From DASQPA01 sp963757335 (GTDB lineage Bacteria; Acidobacteriota; Thermoanaerobaculia; Multivoradales; UBA5704), in contig CAVWRJ010000002.1 of NCBI GenBank assembly GCA_963757335.1, positions 124,001 through 188,000 of the forward strand: 64,000 nucleotides of DNA, read 5' to 3'. Positions 25,216-34,099 of the stretch are shown here, in pieces. The notes under the pieces are model-generated. The model was not told the DNA's origin and did no database searches. It saw nothing but the letters and a program-made list of their open reading frames with translations. Every line of letters starts with the position of its first letter. Position 1 is the stretch's first letter. The translations under genes were made by a program, and so were the position numbers.

Positions 25216-28200
25216 ATGCGGAAAATCTGCCTCTTTCTCGCCCTCCTGCGCTCCTCGCCACGGCCGCCCCCGGCGCCGCGGCTCCCGCGCCGGAGGCCAC
25301 GGCCGCCCTCGTGCGCGACCTGCGGACGGCGGGTGCGGATGGCACCGCCGCGCGCTTCCAGGACCTTTTCACCGCTCTGGGCAAGCTCTTCTTCCTCACC
25401 GGCGCCCCAGGCGGGACCGTCCACCTGTGGGCGAGCGACGGCACCGCCGCCGGCACGGAGCTCCTGCCGAACGGCTGCGACGACGGCTGTTACCCGGAAT
25501 TCCGGGGCATCGCCAACGGGGTGGTCTTCTTTGGCTCGGCAGACCGCCTCTGGCGCTCGGACGGCACGCGGCCGGGGACCTACCCGCTGACCGAGCCGGC
25601 GGTGCGCTTCGCCTCCAGCATGGTCTCCGGCAGGCGGCTCTTCTTCAACGGCTGCACCGCCACCGGCTGCCGGCTCTGGACGAGCGACGGCACCGTCGCC
25701 GGCACCCACCCGGTCCTCCCCCTCTCCGCCGCGACCCCCTCGGCCTCGCCCCTGGTCGCCCTGCGCGGCGCGGTCTACTACGCCACCCGGGTCGACTCTC
25801 TCCACAGCGCGCTCTGGAAGAGCGACGGCACCGCCGCCGGTACCACGATCGTCGCCTCTTTCTCCGACCGCGACATGCCCCTGTTCCTCACCAGCACGAC
25901 GGAGCGGTTGTTCTTCTTCGGCAGCGACCAGCGGCAAGTGTGGACGAGCGACGGCACGGCCGCGGGCACCGTCCCCTTGACCCAGTTCACGGCGGAATCT
26001 CCGTTCCGCGGCAGAAGCGTGTCCTACGAGCTCAAGGCGATCGGGAACCGCTTCTACTTCGCCGCCGATGCCGACGGCACTCACGGCCTGTCCCTCTGGC
26101 AGAGCGACGGCAGCCCGGCCGGCACCCGGCGGATCGGCGACGTCGGCCCCGGAGCCGACATCATGGCCACCACCATCGAGGAGATCGGCGGCCGGGTGGT
26201 CTTCAGCGCGCGCCAGGGTGATGCCCTCTATCAGCTCCGGGCGACCGACGGCACCCCCGCCTCGACCGCCGTCCTCACCAACGCGAGCTTCTTCTTCATC
26301 CAGAGCGCCCGGGTGGGCAGCGGAAGGCTCGTCTTCGAAGCCACGGACGGCGAACACGGCCGCGAGCTGTGGGCCACCGACGGCACCGCTGCCGGCACCC
26401 TCCTCCTGCGCGACCTCTGCCCCGGTCCCTGCAGTCCGCAGCTCGACCCCCCGGCGCCGCTCCTCGGGGCCGCCTTTTTCGCCGCCTCCACCCCAACCCG
26501 CGGCGCCGCCCTCTGGCGCACGGACGGTACCCCCGCCGGTACCCAGCCGTTCGCCGACCTGCCCTACCTGGACGAGGACAGCCTCGCCTTCCCCGTGGCC
26601 CTGGGCGACCGGGTCTTCTACGTCCGGCGCTCCGCCGACCGCCGCGAGGAGCTGTGGGCTAGCGATGGCACGCCGGAGGGCACCCGGCCGGTCTTCAGCC
26701 TGCTCCCGGATGCCCCTTCGGGGTACCCGCAAGAGCTCGTCTCGCTCGCGGAGCGGCTCTTCTTCACCGCCACCGGGGATGCCGGCGGCGCGCAGATCTG
26801 GCAGAGCGACGGCACCGCGGCAGGCACCCTGCCGGTGACTCCGGGCACCCGGCTCACTCCGGCGGCCGGACTCCTCTTCTTCCTCGAGGAGGACGCGCAG
26901 CACCACGTCCAGCTCGCGCGGACCGATGGCACGGCGGCGGGAACCCTGCTCCTTTCCGACCTCGCCCCGGAGGTCCAATCGACCCTCCTGCCCTACCAGG
27001 ACCGGCTCCTGTTCGGCCGCTTCCAGCGCTCCCCGGCCGAGGTCTGGCAGACCGACGGCACCCCCGCCGGCACGCGGCTCGCCTTCTCTCTGCCACCAGA
27101 GCTGCTCCAGCCCCGGTCTCTCCAGGCCGCGGGCGACGACCTCTTTATCGTGTCGTTCAACGGCGAGATCTGGCACAGCGACGGGAGCACGGCCGGCACG
27201 ACCCGAGTCCTCGCCCCGGACTTCGCCGACTCCTTCGTTCCTCTTCAGGCCGGCTCCGCCCTCCTCCTCGTTCTGCCCCATGGCCTCTACCGGACTGACG
27301 GCACCGCTGCCGGCACGGCTCTCCTGAGCCCGACGGACCTGACCAACCTGACCGAACCCGTGGTCCTGCAAGGCGCCGCCTACTTCTTCGCCAGCCAGAC
27401 CGGGGAGCGCGCCCTCTGGCGCTCGAACGGCACGGCGGCGGGGACCACGAAGGTCCTGGCGTTCTCCGGAGAGACCACGGACCTGCTCCATCTCCAACCG
27501 GCCGGCCTGACCGTCACCGCCGGCCGGCTCTTCTTCGCCGCCGACGATGGGGTCCATGGTCGCGAGCTCTGGGCGAGCGACGGCACCGCCGCCGGCACCG
27601 TCCTGGTGAGCGACGTCGAGCCCGGCCCGGACTCCTCCCGGCCCACCGGGCTCACGGCGGCAGGAGGGCGACTCTTCTTCTCCGCCTATGACGGGCGGCA
27701 CGGCCGCGAGCTGTGGGCGAGCGATGGCACCGCCGCCGGCACCCGGCTGGTCCAGGACATCGCGCCGGCCAGCTTCTCGTCCGATCCTCAGGACCTCACC
27801 GTCGTCGGCGACCGCCTCTATTTCTCGGCCGACGACGGCCTCCACGGCCGCGAGCTGTGGACCCTCCCGCTGGCCGGCCCCGCCGGTTGCCAGCCAGGAG
27901 ACACCCATCTCTGCCTCTCCGCCAACCGCTTCCAGGTGGAGATCGCCTGGACCGACTTCCAGGGCCACACCGGGGTGGGCCACGCCGTGCCGCTCACCGC
28001 CGACACCGGCTATTTCTGGTTCTTCGATCCGGCGAACGTCGAGACCGTGGTCAAGGTGCTCGACGCCCGCGCCCTCAACCAGGCTTTCTGGGTCTTTTAC
28101 GGCGCCCTCTCCTCGGTCGAGTACACGATGACCGTCACCGACACCCAGACCGGCCTGACCCGCCGCTATCAGAATCCCGGCGGCATCCTGGCCAGCGTCG

Positions 28201-28655
28201 GCGACACCCACGGCTTCGGTCCCCTCGGAGCGTTCGACACCAAGTCGGCCGTCGTCCGATCGAAACCCGGTCCCGGTCCCCAGGTGTCCGCCCGCACTGA
28301 GCCTGCCGCGGCGACCGGGAGCTGCACCCCGGGGCCGCAGCAGCTCTGCCTGAATGGCGGCCGCTTCGCGGTCACCGCTGCCTGGAAGGACTTCCAGGGG
28401 AACACCGGTACCGGCACCGCGGTCTCGTCGACCGGCGACACCGGTTACTTCTGGTTCTTCGCTCCCGAGAACGTCGAGGTGGTCCTGAAAGTCTTGGACG
28501 GCCGGGGCCTGAACGGCAAGTTCTGGGTCTTCTACGGAGCGCTGTCGAACGTCGAGTACACCCTGACCGTCACCGACACCCAGACCGGGGCGGTCAAGAC
28601 CTACAAGAATGCCTCGGGGCAGTTCGCGAGCGTCGGGGATACGGGGGCGTTCTGA
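25216..28655 (+). CDS. Secreted ELWxSDGTxxGT-repeat protein with two C-terminal GDTGYFWFF modules, frame break near 25,250
   Basis: After a start with SD AAAGGAG, the signal peptide reads MRKICLFLALL and continues one base out of frame as ALLATAAPGAAAPAPEA. About 1,120 residues follow. I count 18 repeats of the form (E/A/Q)LW-x-SDGT-x-AGT spaced about 45-60 residues apart, for example LWASDGTAAGT and LWRTDGTPAGT, plus one incomplete unit. Such repeats are predicted beta-propeller-like and extracellular. The end carries two tandem modules of about 110 residues, each starting with paired cysteines (CxPGxxxLCL), then W-x-DFQGxTG, GDTGYFWFF and FWVFYGAL-x-VEY. They may be attachment or sorting modules. 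It is the main cargo of the tRNA-Ala islet. Confidence 0.87.
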
Positions 28656-28770
28656 CGGGGACGTCTCCTGAGCGTCGCCTCCTTGGCCGAGATTCGCCGA
28701 GGCGTCGAGGGCTGACTCTCCGTTTCAGAAGTCTCTGTCGCGGTCTAACTTTGAATCGTCAGCGATAAAG

Positions 28771-28846
<76 letters not shown>

Positions 28847-28908
28847 ACTTGAGCCCGCAGAGTGTAGGACGCCGGGAGGGAGGCTGTCAAACGGGCACGT
28901 CAGTGCCG

Positions 28909-29346
28909 TCAGGGGATTGGGTCCGTTTGAACCGGCGGGCGGTCTCCTTCGAATTGCCCGAGGGTCAGGGTGACCGCCTCGTCGAGCTTGGCGAGGGCGG
29001 AGCCGAGATCGTCGGCCAGGATGCATTCGAGGGTGCCTAAGAGGTCCGCACCCAGCTCGAACAGGGCGGGCGCTGCGACGGCCTCCTCCGGCTCCTCGGC
29101 GGCCTCGGGCAGGAGCCCGGCCACCCGCCGCAGCCGGGCCCGGATCGCTTCCAGATCGTGGGCGATCGTGCCGAGGTCGGAGCGCACCGCCTGCACGTCC
29201 CAGAAAGGGGTGAGGAGGAGCCTCCCCGGCATCGTCTCCACCGCCACCCGCGCCCCCAGGACGACGCCCATCTCGGCCAGGCACTCCGCCGGAATCCGCA
29301 CCTCCTCGCCCTCCGAGGGGACGACCACCGCATATCTCCGTACCAT
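28909..29346 (-). CDS. AbrB/SpoVT-like DNA-binding domain protein
   Basis: A 145-residue protein. Residues about 6-46 (VVVPSEGEEVRIPAECLAEM, then GARVAVETMPGRLLLTPF) fit the swapped-hairpin AbrB/MazE fold that binds DNA as a dimer. A helical region follows (IAHDLEAIRARLRRVAGLL, FELGADLLGTLECILADDLG). The last about 12 residues (GDRPPVQTDPIP) are encoded by a half copy of the dispersed palindrome, so the original C-terminus may have been replaced. AbrB-like proteins are often antitoxins, but no toxin gene is adjacent. GGAGG precedes the start. An inverted repeat upstream of the gene could be an autoregulatory site. Confidence 0.75.
   Translation of the reverse strand: MVRRYAVVVPSEGEEVRIPAECLAEMGVVLGARVAVETMPGRLLLTPFWDVQAVRSDLGTIAHDLEAIRARLRRVAGLLPEAAEEPEEAVAAPALFELGADLLGTLECILADDLGSALAKLDEAVTLTLGQFEGDRPPVQTDPIP
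28912..28952. repeat. Dispersed palindromic repeat, copy 4 (half copy)
   Basis: The left half only: GGGTCCGTTTGAA, then CGGGCGGTCTCCTTCG, matching the first half of copy 3 closely and ending near the centre of the palindrome. It is fused to the 3' end of the AbrB-like gene, whose stop codon lies inside or beside it. Confidence 0.7.
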
Positions 29347-29370
29347 CCTCGAACCTCCTTCGATCTACAG

Positions 29371-29447
29371 AAAGGTGCCGATCCCTACTCCCTTGTATTG
29401 ACGACGTCACCGATTCAGAACATCTGGTTTCCGGAATCGGCACCTTT
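29371..29447. promoter_or_regulatory. 12-bp inverted repeat between divergent regulators
   Basis: Perfect arms AAAGGTGCCGAT and ATCGGCACCTTT are separated by 53 bp in a relatively AT-rich spacer between the AbrB-like gene and the XRE gene. A TTGACG sequence lies between the arms. Paired operator half-sites for one of the two regulators is a plausible reading, not shown. Confidence 0.5.
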
Positions 29448-29562
29448 TACGGTTTCTACATCAGGACTACCGATCCGTCAACCGGGAGTCCGTCCGAAGG
29501 ACGAAGCGAGCCACCCTCCGCGCCTCGGTTCTCAGATCTCTCTGGTAAACTGCCACCCCGAG

Positions 29563-29994
29563 ATGAACCCCGAGACCCAGCGCGTAATCGAGGTGCTGAA
29601 AGACGCGATCGGCGCCGCGGAGCTCCACAACCGCGACGTCGAGCGCAAGCTCAAGCTCAGCTCGAGCTATCTCTCCCGTCTCTTTTCCGGGGCGATCGAG
29701 CTGCGCTTCGAGCACATCGTCAAGATCGCGGGAGCGGTGGGGCTCGACCCCGCCGAGATCGTCCACGCCCTCTACCCGCTCAGGAAGGACCCGCCGAGCG
29801 AGGCCATGGTCCGCCTGCAGGAGGCTCTCCGCTATCTGAAGCCGCCCCCACCGCTCGGCTGGACGCCGGCGGCCCGGGCCACCTTCGAGCGGCACCTCAC
29901 GAGAGCGCTCTTTAAGGTGCTGCGGCGCGTTCGCCTCTCCCTCGCTCCCCCGCCCGCTCCGGAATCGCCTCCGGAATCCCCTTCGGACTCCTAG
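29563..29994 (+). CDS. XRE-family helix-turn-helix regulator
   Basis: A 143-residue protein. Residues about 8-65 form an HTH_XRE domain: VIEVLKDAIGAAELHNRDVE, then RKLKLSSSYLSRLFSGAIEL with the recognition helix around SSSYLSRLFSG, and FEHIVKIAGAVGLDPAEIVH. The C-terminal half is helical and basic and ends in a Pro/Ser-rich tail. The ATG is 11 nt after TAAACT, a possible -10, leaving a very short leader. It is divergent from the AbrB-like gene across a spacer with an inverted repeat and precedes the FIST gene by 91 bp, so it may regulate either. DNA binding is expected; targets are unknown. Confidence 0.85.
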   Translation: MNPETQRVIEVLKDAIGAAELHNRDVERKLKLSSSYLSRLFSGAIELRFEHIVKIAGAVGLDPAEIVHALYPLRKDPPSEAMVRLQEALRYLKPPPPLGWTPAARATFERHLTRALFKVLRRVRLSLAPPPAPESPPESPSDS

Positions 29995-30085
29995 GCTCTC
30001 GCTTCCCTGGCAGGGGGAAGGAGCATAGAATCCCGCCACTGCTCGTGACTGCACAGACGGAGAACGCTCTCCGCGGAGGTTCCGA

Positions 30086-31234
30086 ATGCGGAGCCGAACG
30101 GTCCATCTCCCAGCGGGCCCCTGCCCCCTGGAGAGCTTGCGCGCCGCCGCGGCTCCGGCCGGGCGCGACCCCGACCTCGTCCTCGGCTTTCTGCCGCCCG
30201 ATCCGCACCTGCCGGCAACTCTCCGCACCCTGGCCACGGCCTGGCCGGCGAGCCTGCGCTTCGGCTGCGAGGCGGTGACCCAGTTTGCCGACTCGACCGT
30301 CACCCGCACCGGCAGCCTGCAGCTCTTCTGGTTCGAGCACCCCGGCCATGGGGCCACGGTCGAGGTAGTGGCGGGGACCCGCGACGCCCCCCCCGGCGAG
30401 GCCGAGGTCACCGGCCTCGCCCGCCGCCTCGGGGAGTCCGGCGGCGCCCTGCTGCTCGCCGACGGCGTGCGCTTCCCCGCCGAGGACCTCCTGGCCCGCC
30501 TGGCCCCCCGCCTCCCGCTCCCCCTCCCCCTCCTCGCCGGCGGCCTCGCCTCGCAGCGCGAGCCCATGGAGGAAGCATGCGGCGCGCGGGTCTTCTATAG
30601 GGACGAGATCCTCCCCTCGGCCTGCCTGGCGCTCACCTTGAGAGGCGTCACCCTCCGCGCCCTCGTGGTCCGCGGCTGGGACCCGGCGAGCCCGGTCTAC
30701 ACGGTGACCCGCGCCGACGGCAACGTCCTCCACGAGATCGACGGCGAGCCGGCGACCGCCTGGTACGCCCGCTTCTTCACCGTCTCTGGCACGCTCGCGC
30801 CGCTCCCCGAGACCGCCTTCCGCTTCCCCTTGATCCTCGAAGGCCCCGCCCCCGAGCGCCAGGGGGTCTACCGCACCATGCGCGCCTTCGACGACCCGCC
30901 GGGGACGGTCACCTTCTGGGGGAGCGTCCGGACGGGCGACCGGGTGCGCCTGGGGATGGGCAACGACGTCTCGCTGGTCCGCACCGCGGCCGGTCTGCCG
31001 GCGGGGGCGGCGCCGGAGGCGGCCATCCTCTACTCCTGCATCGGCCGCGAGGCGGTGCTCGGCGGCATGGCGGTCGACGAGCTGGCCGCCATCCACGGCG
31101 CCCTGGGCGGCGCCGCCCTCTCCGGCTTCTTCACCAACGGCGAGATCGGCCCCAGCGAGCGCGGCGGCCCCGCCTTCTACAACCAGACCGCCGTCCTCGT
31201 TCTCCTCGCAGAGACCCTGGAGACCCCGGCGTGA
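30086..31234 (+). CDS. FIST-domain sensory protein
   Basis: A 382-residue protein with both parts of the FIST family. FIST_N covers about residues 25-190 (DLVLGFLPPDPHLPATLRTL, GCEAVTQFADSTV, LLAGGLAS) and FIST_C about 215-370 (VYTVTRADGNVLHEIDGEPA, AILYSCIGREAVLGGM, LSGFFTNGEIGPSERGG). FIST proteins are predicted to bind small ligands such as amino acids and to feed signal-transduction partners. Here the stop overlaps the GTG of a PAS-GGDEF-EAL gene (GTGA), so the partner is almost certainly that c-di-GMP enzyme. No signal peptide, so cytoplasmic. GGAGG precedes ATG, and a TAGAAT box near 30,026 could be the promoter. Confidence 0.91.
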   Translation: MRSRTVHLPAGPCPLESLRAAAAPAGRDPDLVLGFLPPDPHLPATLRTLATAWPASLRFGCEAVTQFADSTVTRTGSLQLFWFEHPGHGATVEVVAGTRDAPPGEAEVTGLARRLGESGGALLLADGVRFPAEDLLARLAPRLPLPLPLLAGGLASQREPMEEACGARVFYRDEILPSACLALTLRGVTLRALVVRGWDPASPVYTVTRADGNVLHEIDGEPATAWYARFFTVSGTLAPLPETAFRFPLILEGPAPERQGVYRTMRAFDDPPGTVTFWGSVRTGDRVRLGMGNDVSLVRTAAGLPAGAAPEAAILYSCIGREAVLGGMAVDELAAIHGALGGAALSGFFTNGEIGPSERGGPAFYNQTAVLVLLAETLETPA

Positions 31235-33023
31235 ACCCGGTCGAGCTCGACAACGCGGTGCTCAGGAATCTCCTGGCGTACACCACCCGGGCCTACGAGG
31301 AGCAGATGCGAGCGCTCGCCGCCGAAAAGGAGGCCGCCCAGGTCACCCTCGCCTCGATCGGCGACGGGGTGCTCTCGACCGACCGCCTGGGCCGCATCCG
31401 GTACTTGAACCCGGTGGCCGAGAAGCTCACCGGCTGGAGCGGTGCCGAGGCGATGGGCCAGCCTCTGGCCACGGTCTTCCGGATCGAGGACGAGACCGGT
31501 GGCGACGTCGCCGCCCTCCTCGCCCGCTGCATCGCGGAGGGGCAGCGGTCTGCGCCTCGCCGGCCGGATCACCCTCGAACGGCGGGACGGCCGGCGCTAT
31601 GCCGTCGAGAACAGCTGCGCCCCCTTGCGGGACGCCGCCGGGGCGACGATCGGCACCGTCATCGTCTTCCAGGACGTCTCCGACCAGCGCCTGCTCGCCC
31701 TCCAACTCGCCCACCAGGCGACCCACGACGAGCTCACCGGCCTCTTGAACCGCCAGGCCTTCGGCGTCCAGCTGCAGCGGATGATCGAGGAGAGCCGGCG
31801 CGGACGGCACGCCCCACGCTCTCTGCTACATGGACCTCGACCAGTTCAAGCTGGTCAACGAGACCTGCGGGCACCGGGCCGGCGACGAGCTCCTCCGCCG
31901 GGTCACCGGCCTCCTCCAGGACGCCCTCCGCGAGGAGGACGTGGTGGCCCGGCTGGGCGGCGACGAGTTCGGGGTGCTCCTCCCCCGCTGCCCTCTGCCG
32001 GAGGCCGAGAGGCGGATCGGGGACTTCCACCGCTCCCTCCAGGCCTCCCCCTACGTCTGGCAGGAGAAGAGCTTTGCCATGGGGGCGTCGATCGGCCTCG
32101 TGCCGATCACCCGCCAGGGCAAAAGCGCCGCCCACCTCCTCTCCGCTGCCGACCACGCCTGCTACCTGGCGAAGGAGAAGGGGAGGAACCGCATCCAGGT
32201 CTACTTCGAGGACGACGCCGAGTTCGTCCGCCGCCAGGACGAGATGAACTGGGTGGGGCGCATCCACCAGACCCTCCAGGAGAACCGTTTCCGCCTCTTC
32301 TCGCAGGAGATCCGGCCGCTCTCCGCCCGCGCCGACCCGGGGCTCTATTTCGAGATCCTCCTCCGCATGATCGACGACGACGGCACGATCCACCTCCCGT
32401 CGGACTTCATCCGCGCCGCCGAGCGCTACGGCCTGATGCGCGCCATCGACCGCTGGGTGGTCCGCCAGTGCGCCGAGACCCTCGCCGCGCAGCCCGCGGC
32501 CTTCCTCGACTCGCTCGGCACCTGCGCCATCAACCTCTCCGCCGTCTCGCTGGGGGACGACGGGCTCCTCGACTACGTGCTCGAACAGTTCCAGCGCTTC
32601 CCCGTCCCCGCGAAGAAGATCTGCTTCGAGATCACCGAGACCGCCGCGATCGAGAACCTCCCCCAGGCCAGCCGCCTCCTTTCCACCCTCTCCGGCCACG
32701 GCTTCCGCTTCGCCCTCGACGACTTCGGAACCGGGATGTCCTCCTACAGCTACTTGAAGGACATCCCGGTCTCGATCCTGAAGATCGACCGCAAGTTCAT
32801 CAACGACATGGCGACCGATCCCCTCGATCGAGCGATGGTCGAATCGATCAACCAGGTGGGGCACGTGATGGGGCTGGAGACGGTGGCCGAGGGGGTGGGG
32901 AGCGGGGCGGTGGTGGAGCGGCTGCGGGCGCTGGGGGTCGACTACGCGCAGGGCTACTGGGTGAGCTCGCCGGGGCCGCTCGCGGCGGTCTGCGCGCGGG
33001 TGGGGGGGCAGGTGGCTCCGTGA
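31231..33023 (+). CDS. PAS-GGDEF-EAL c-di-GMP synthase/phosphodiesterase, two frame breaks
   Basis: Three consecutive frames encode one protein of about 595 residues. A PAS domain (LASIGDGVLSTDRLGRIRYL, LTGWSGAEAMGQPL) runs across the first break at about 31,546. A GGDEF domain starts at HDELTGLLNRQAF and continues past the second break at about 31,812 (YMDLDQFKLVNETCGHRAGD, LGGDEFGVLLPR), so the cyclase site is intact. The EAL domain has EILLRM in place of EALLR, FEITETA, LDDFGTGMSSYSYL and LKIDRKFI, so a phosphodiesterase is also likely. Both breaks would be cured by removing one base. The gene is translationally coupled to the FIST sensor and ends where a 21-bp repeat array begins. Confidence 0.9.
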
Positions 33024-33033
33024 AGACGAGACT

Positions 33034-33321
33034 GAAGTCGACTTCCATGGGTTGGAAGTCGACTTCGACGGACTGGATGTCGACTTCTATGAGTTGGAAG
33101 TGGACTTCCACGGCTCGGAAGTCGACTTCTATGAGTTAGAAGTCGACCCGGACGGGTTAGAAGTCGACCCGGACGGGTTGGAAGTCGACCCGGACGGGTT
33201 GGAAGTCGACCCGGACGGGTTGGAAGTCGACCCGGACGGATTGGAAGTCGACCCGGACAGGTTGGAAGTCGACCCGGACGGATCGGAAGTCGACCCGGAT
33301 GGGTTGAAAGTCGACCCGAAG
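33034..33321. repeat. Tandem array of 21-bp units (13 full copies plus a partial one)
   Basis: Unit GAAGTCGACCCGGACGGGTT(G/A), or the variant GAAGTCGACTTCTATGAGTT. The first five units are variable and the later ones almost identical, a sign of recent expansion. A GTCGAC palindrome recurs at every 21 bp except in unit 4 (GTGGAC). The array starts 11 bp after the EAL gene stop and runs into the leader of the methyltransferase gene. Read on the + strand it gives heptads EVDPDGL, and it stays open on the - strand as well (NPSGSTS). Coding use is not supported by any start signal. Confidence 0.97.
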
Positions 33322-33405
33322 GCATGCATTCTGCACGTGCCGATGTCTCGCGGCGCGTCAGCACCGCGGAATGTAATTTTTGTGCCTGTCGGCCGGGAGG
33401 GACGT

Positions 33406-34086
33406 GTGGGTTCCAACGGAGTCTTGCCAACCGGGCTCAAGCTTCATCTCGGCTGCGGAGCGGTGCAGCCCGAGGGTTGGGTCAACATCGACTGCAGCCA
33501 CCGGGCGCGGCTCGCGGCGACCCTGCCGCGGGTCGACCGCCTGCTCTGCCGGCTCGGCGTTCTTCCCCCCACCGAGTTCGGACCCCAGATCAAGATCCAC
33601 AACCTGCTGCGGCCCTTCCCCTACCCGCCGCAGTCCATCTCCTGCATCTACGCCGGCGAGGTCTGGGAGCACTTCGAGTACCCCGACTGCGTTCGCCTCA
33701 CCGCCGAGTGCTATCGCGTCCTCGCCCCCGGCGGCGTGCTCCGGCTCTGCGTCCCCGATGGACCGACCTTCTGGCGGCGCTACTTGAACGTCTACGACGA
33801 GATGGCAGCCCGGCCGCGGGCGGAGCGCTCTCCGGAGCCTCTCCGCGAGCTGGTCGCCCTCTACTACCGGGAGATCTGCACCCGCCGGCCGGGGTTCGGC
33901 TCCATGGGGCACAAGCACAAGTGGCAGTTCGACGAGGTGCAGATGGTCGACCTCTTCGAGTCGCAGGGCTTCTCCGAGGTCGAGCGCAAGCCCTTCCACG
34001 ACAGCCGGATCGGCGACGTCGCGGCAGTCGAGGTCGCGAATCAGCTGATCGTCGAGGGCGTCAAGCCGAAGATCCCGCAGGTCTGA
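33406..34086 (+). CDS. SAM-dependent methyltransferase (class I, type 11-like)
   Basis: A 226-residue enzyme. The SAM-binding glycine motif is LKLHLGCGAVQPEGWVNIDC, followed by an acidic position, then the motif-IV region ISCIYAGEVWEHFEYPDCVR and YRVLAPGGVLRLCVPDG. The remainder (GHKHKWQFDEVQMVDLFESQ) is typical of sugar or small-molecule methyltransferases near polysaccharide genes, but the substrate is unknown. The GTG was chosen because GGGAGG lies 5 nt upstream and the conserved region starts soon after. The same frame is open through the upstream repeat array, so a longer repeat-containing form starting at an ATG near 33,343 or earlier cannot be excluded. Confidence 0.85.
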   Translation: MGSNGVLPTGLKLHLGCGAVQPEGWVNIDCSHRARLAATLPRVDRLLCRLGVLPPTEFGPQIKIHNLLRPFPYPPQSISCIYAGEVWEHFEYPDCVRLTAECYRVLAPGGVLRLCVPDGPTFWRRYLNVYDEMAARPRAERSPEPLRELVALYYREICTRRPGFGSMGHKHKWQFDEVQMVDLFESQGFSEVERKPFHDSRIGDVAAVEVANQLIVEGVKPKIPQV

Positions 34087-34099
34087 GCGGCCGAGCTCA

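Noticed and set aside
33034..33321. CRISPR array
   Set aside because: Units are contiguous 21-bp repeats without spacers and no cas genes are in the window.
33129..33440. Minus-strand Ser/Gly/Thr-rich repeat protein (NPSGSTS repeats)
   Set aside because: Exists only because the 21-bp array is open in several frames; no start signal and no conserved part beyond the repeat.
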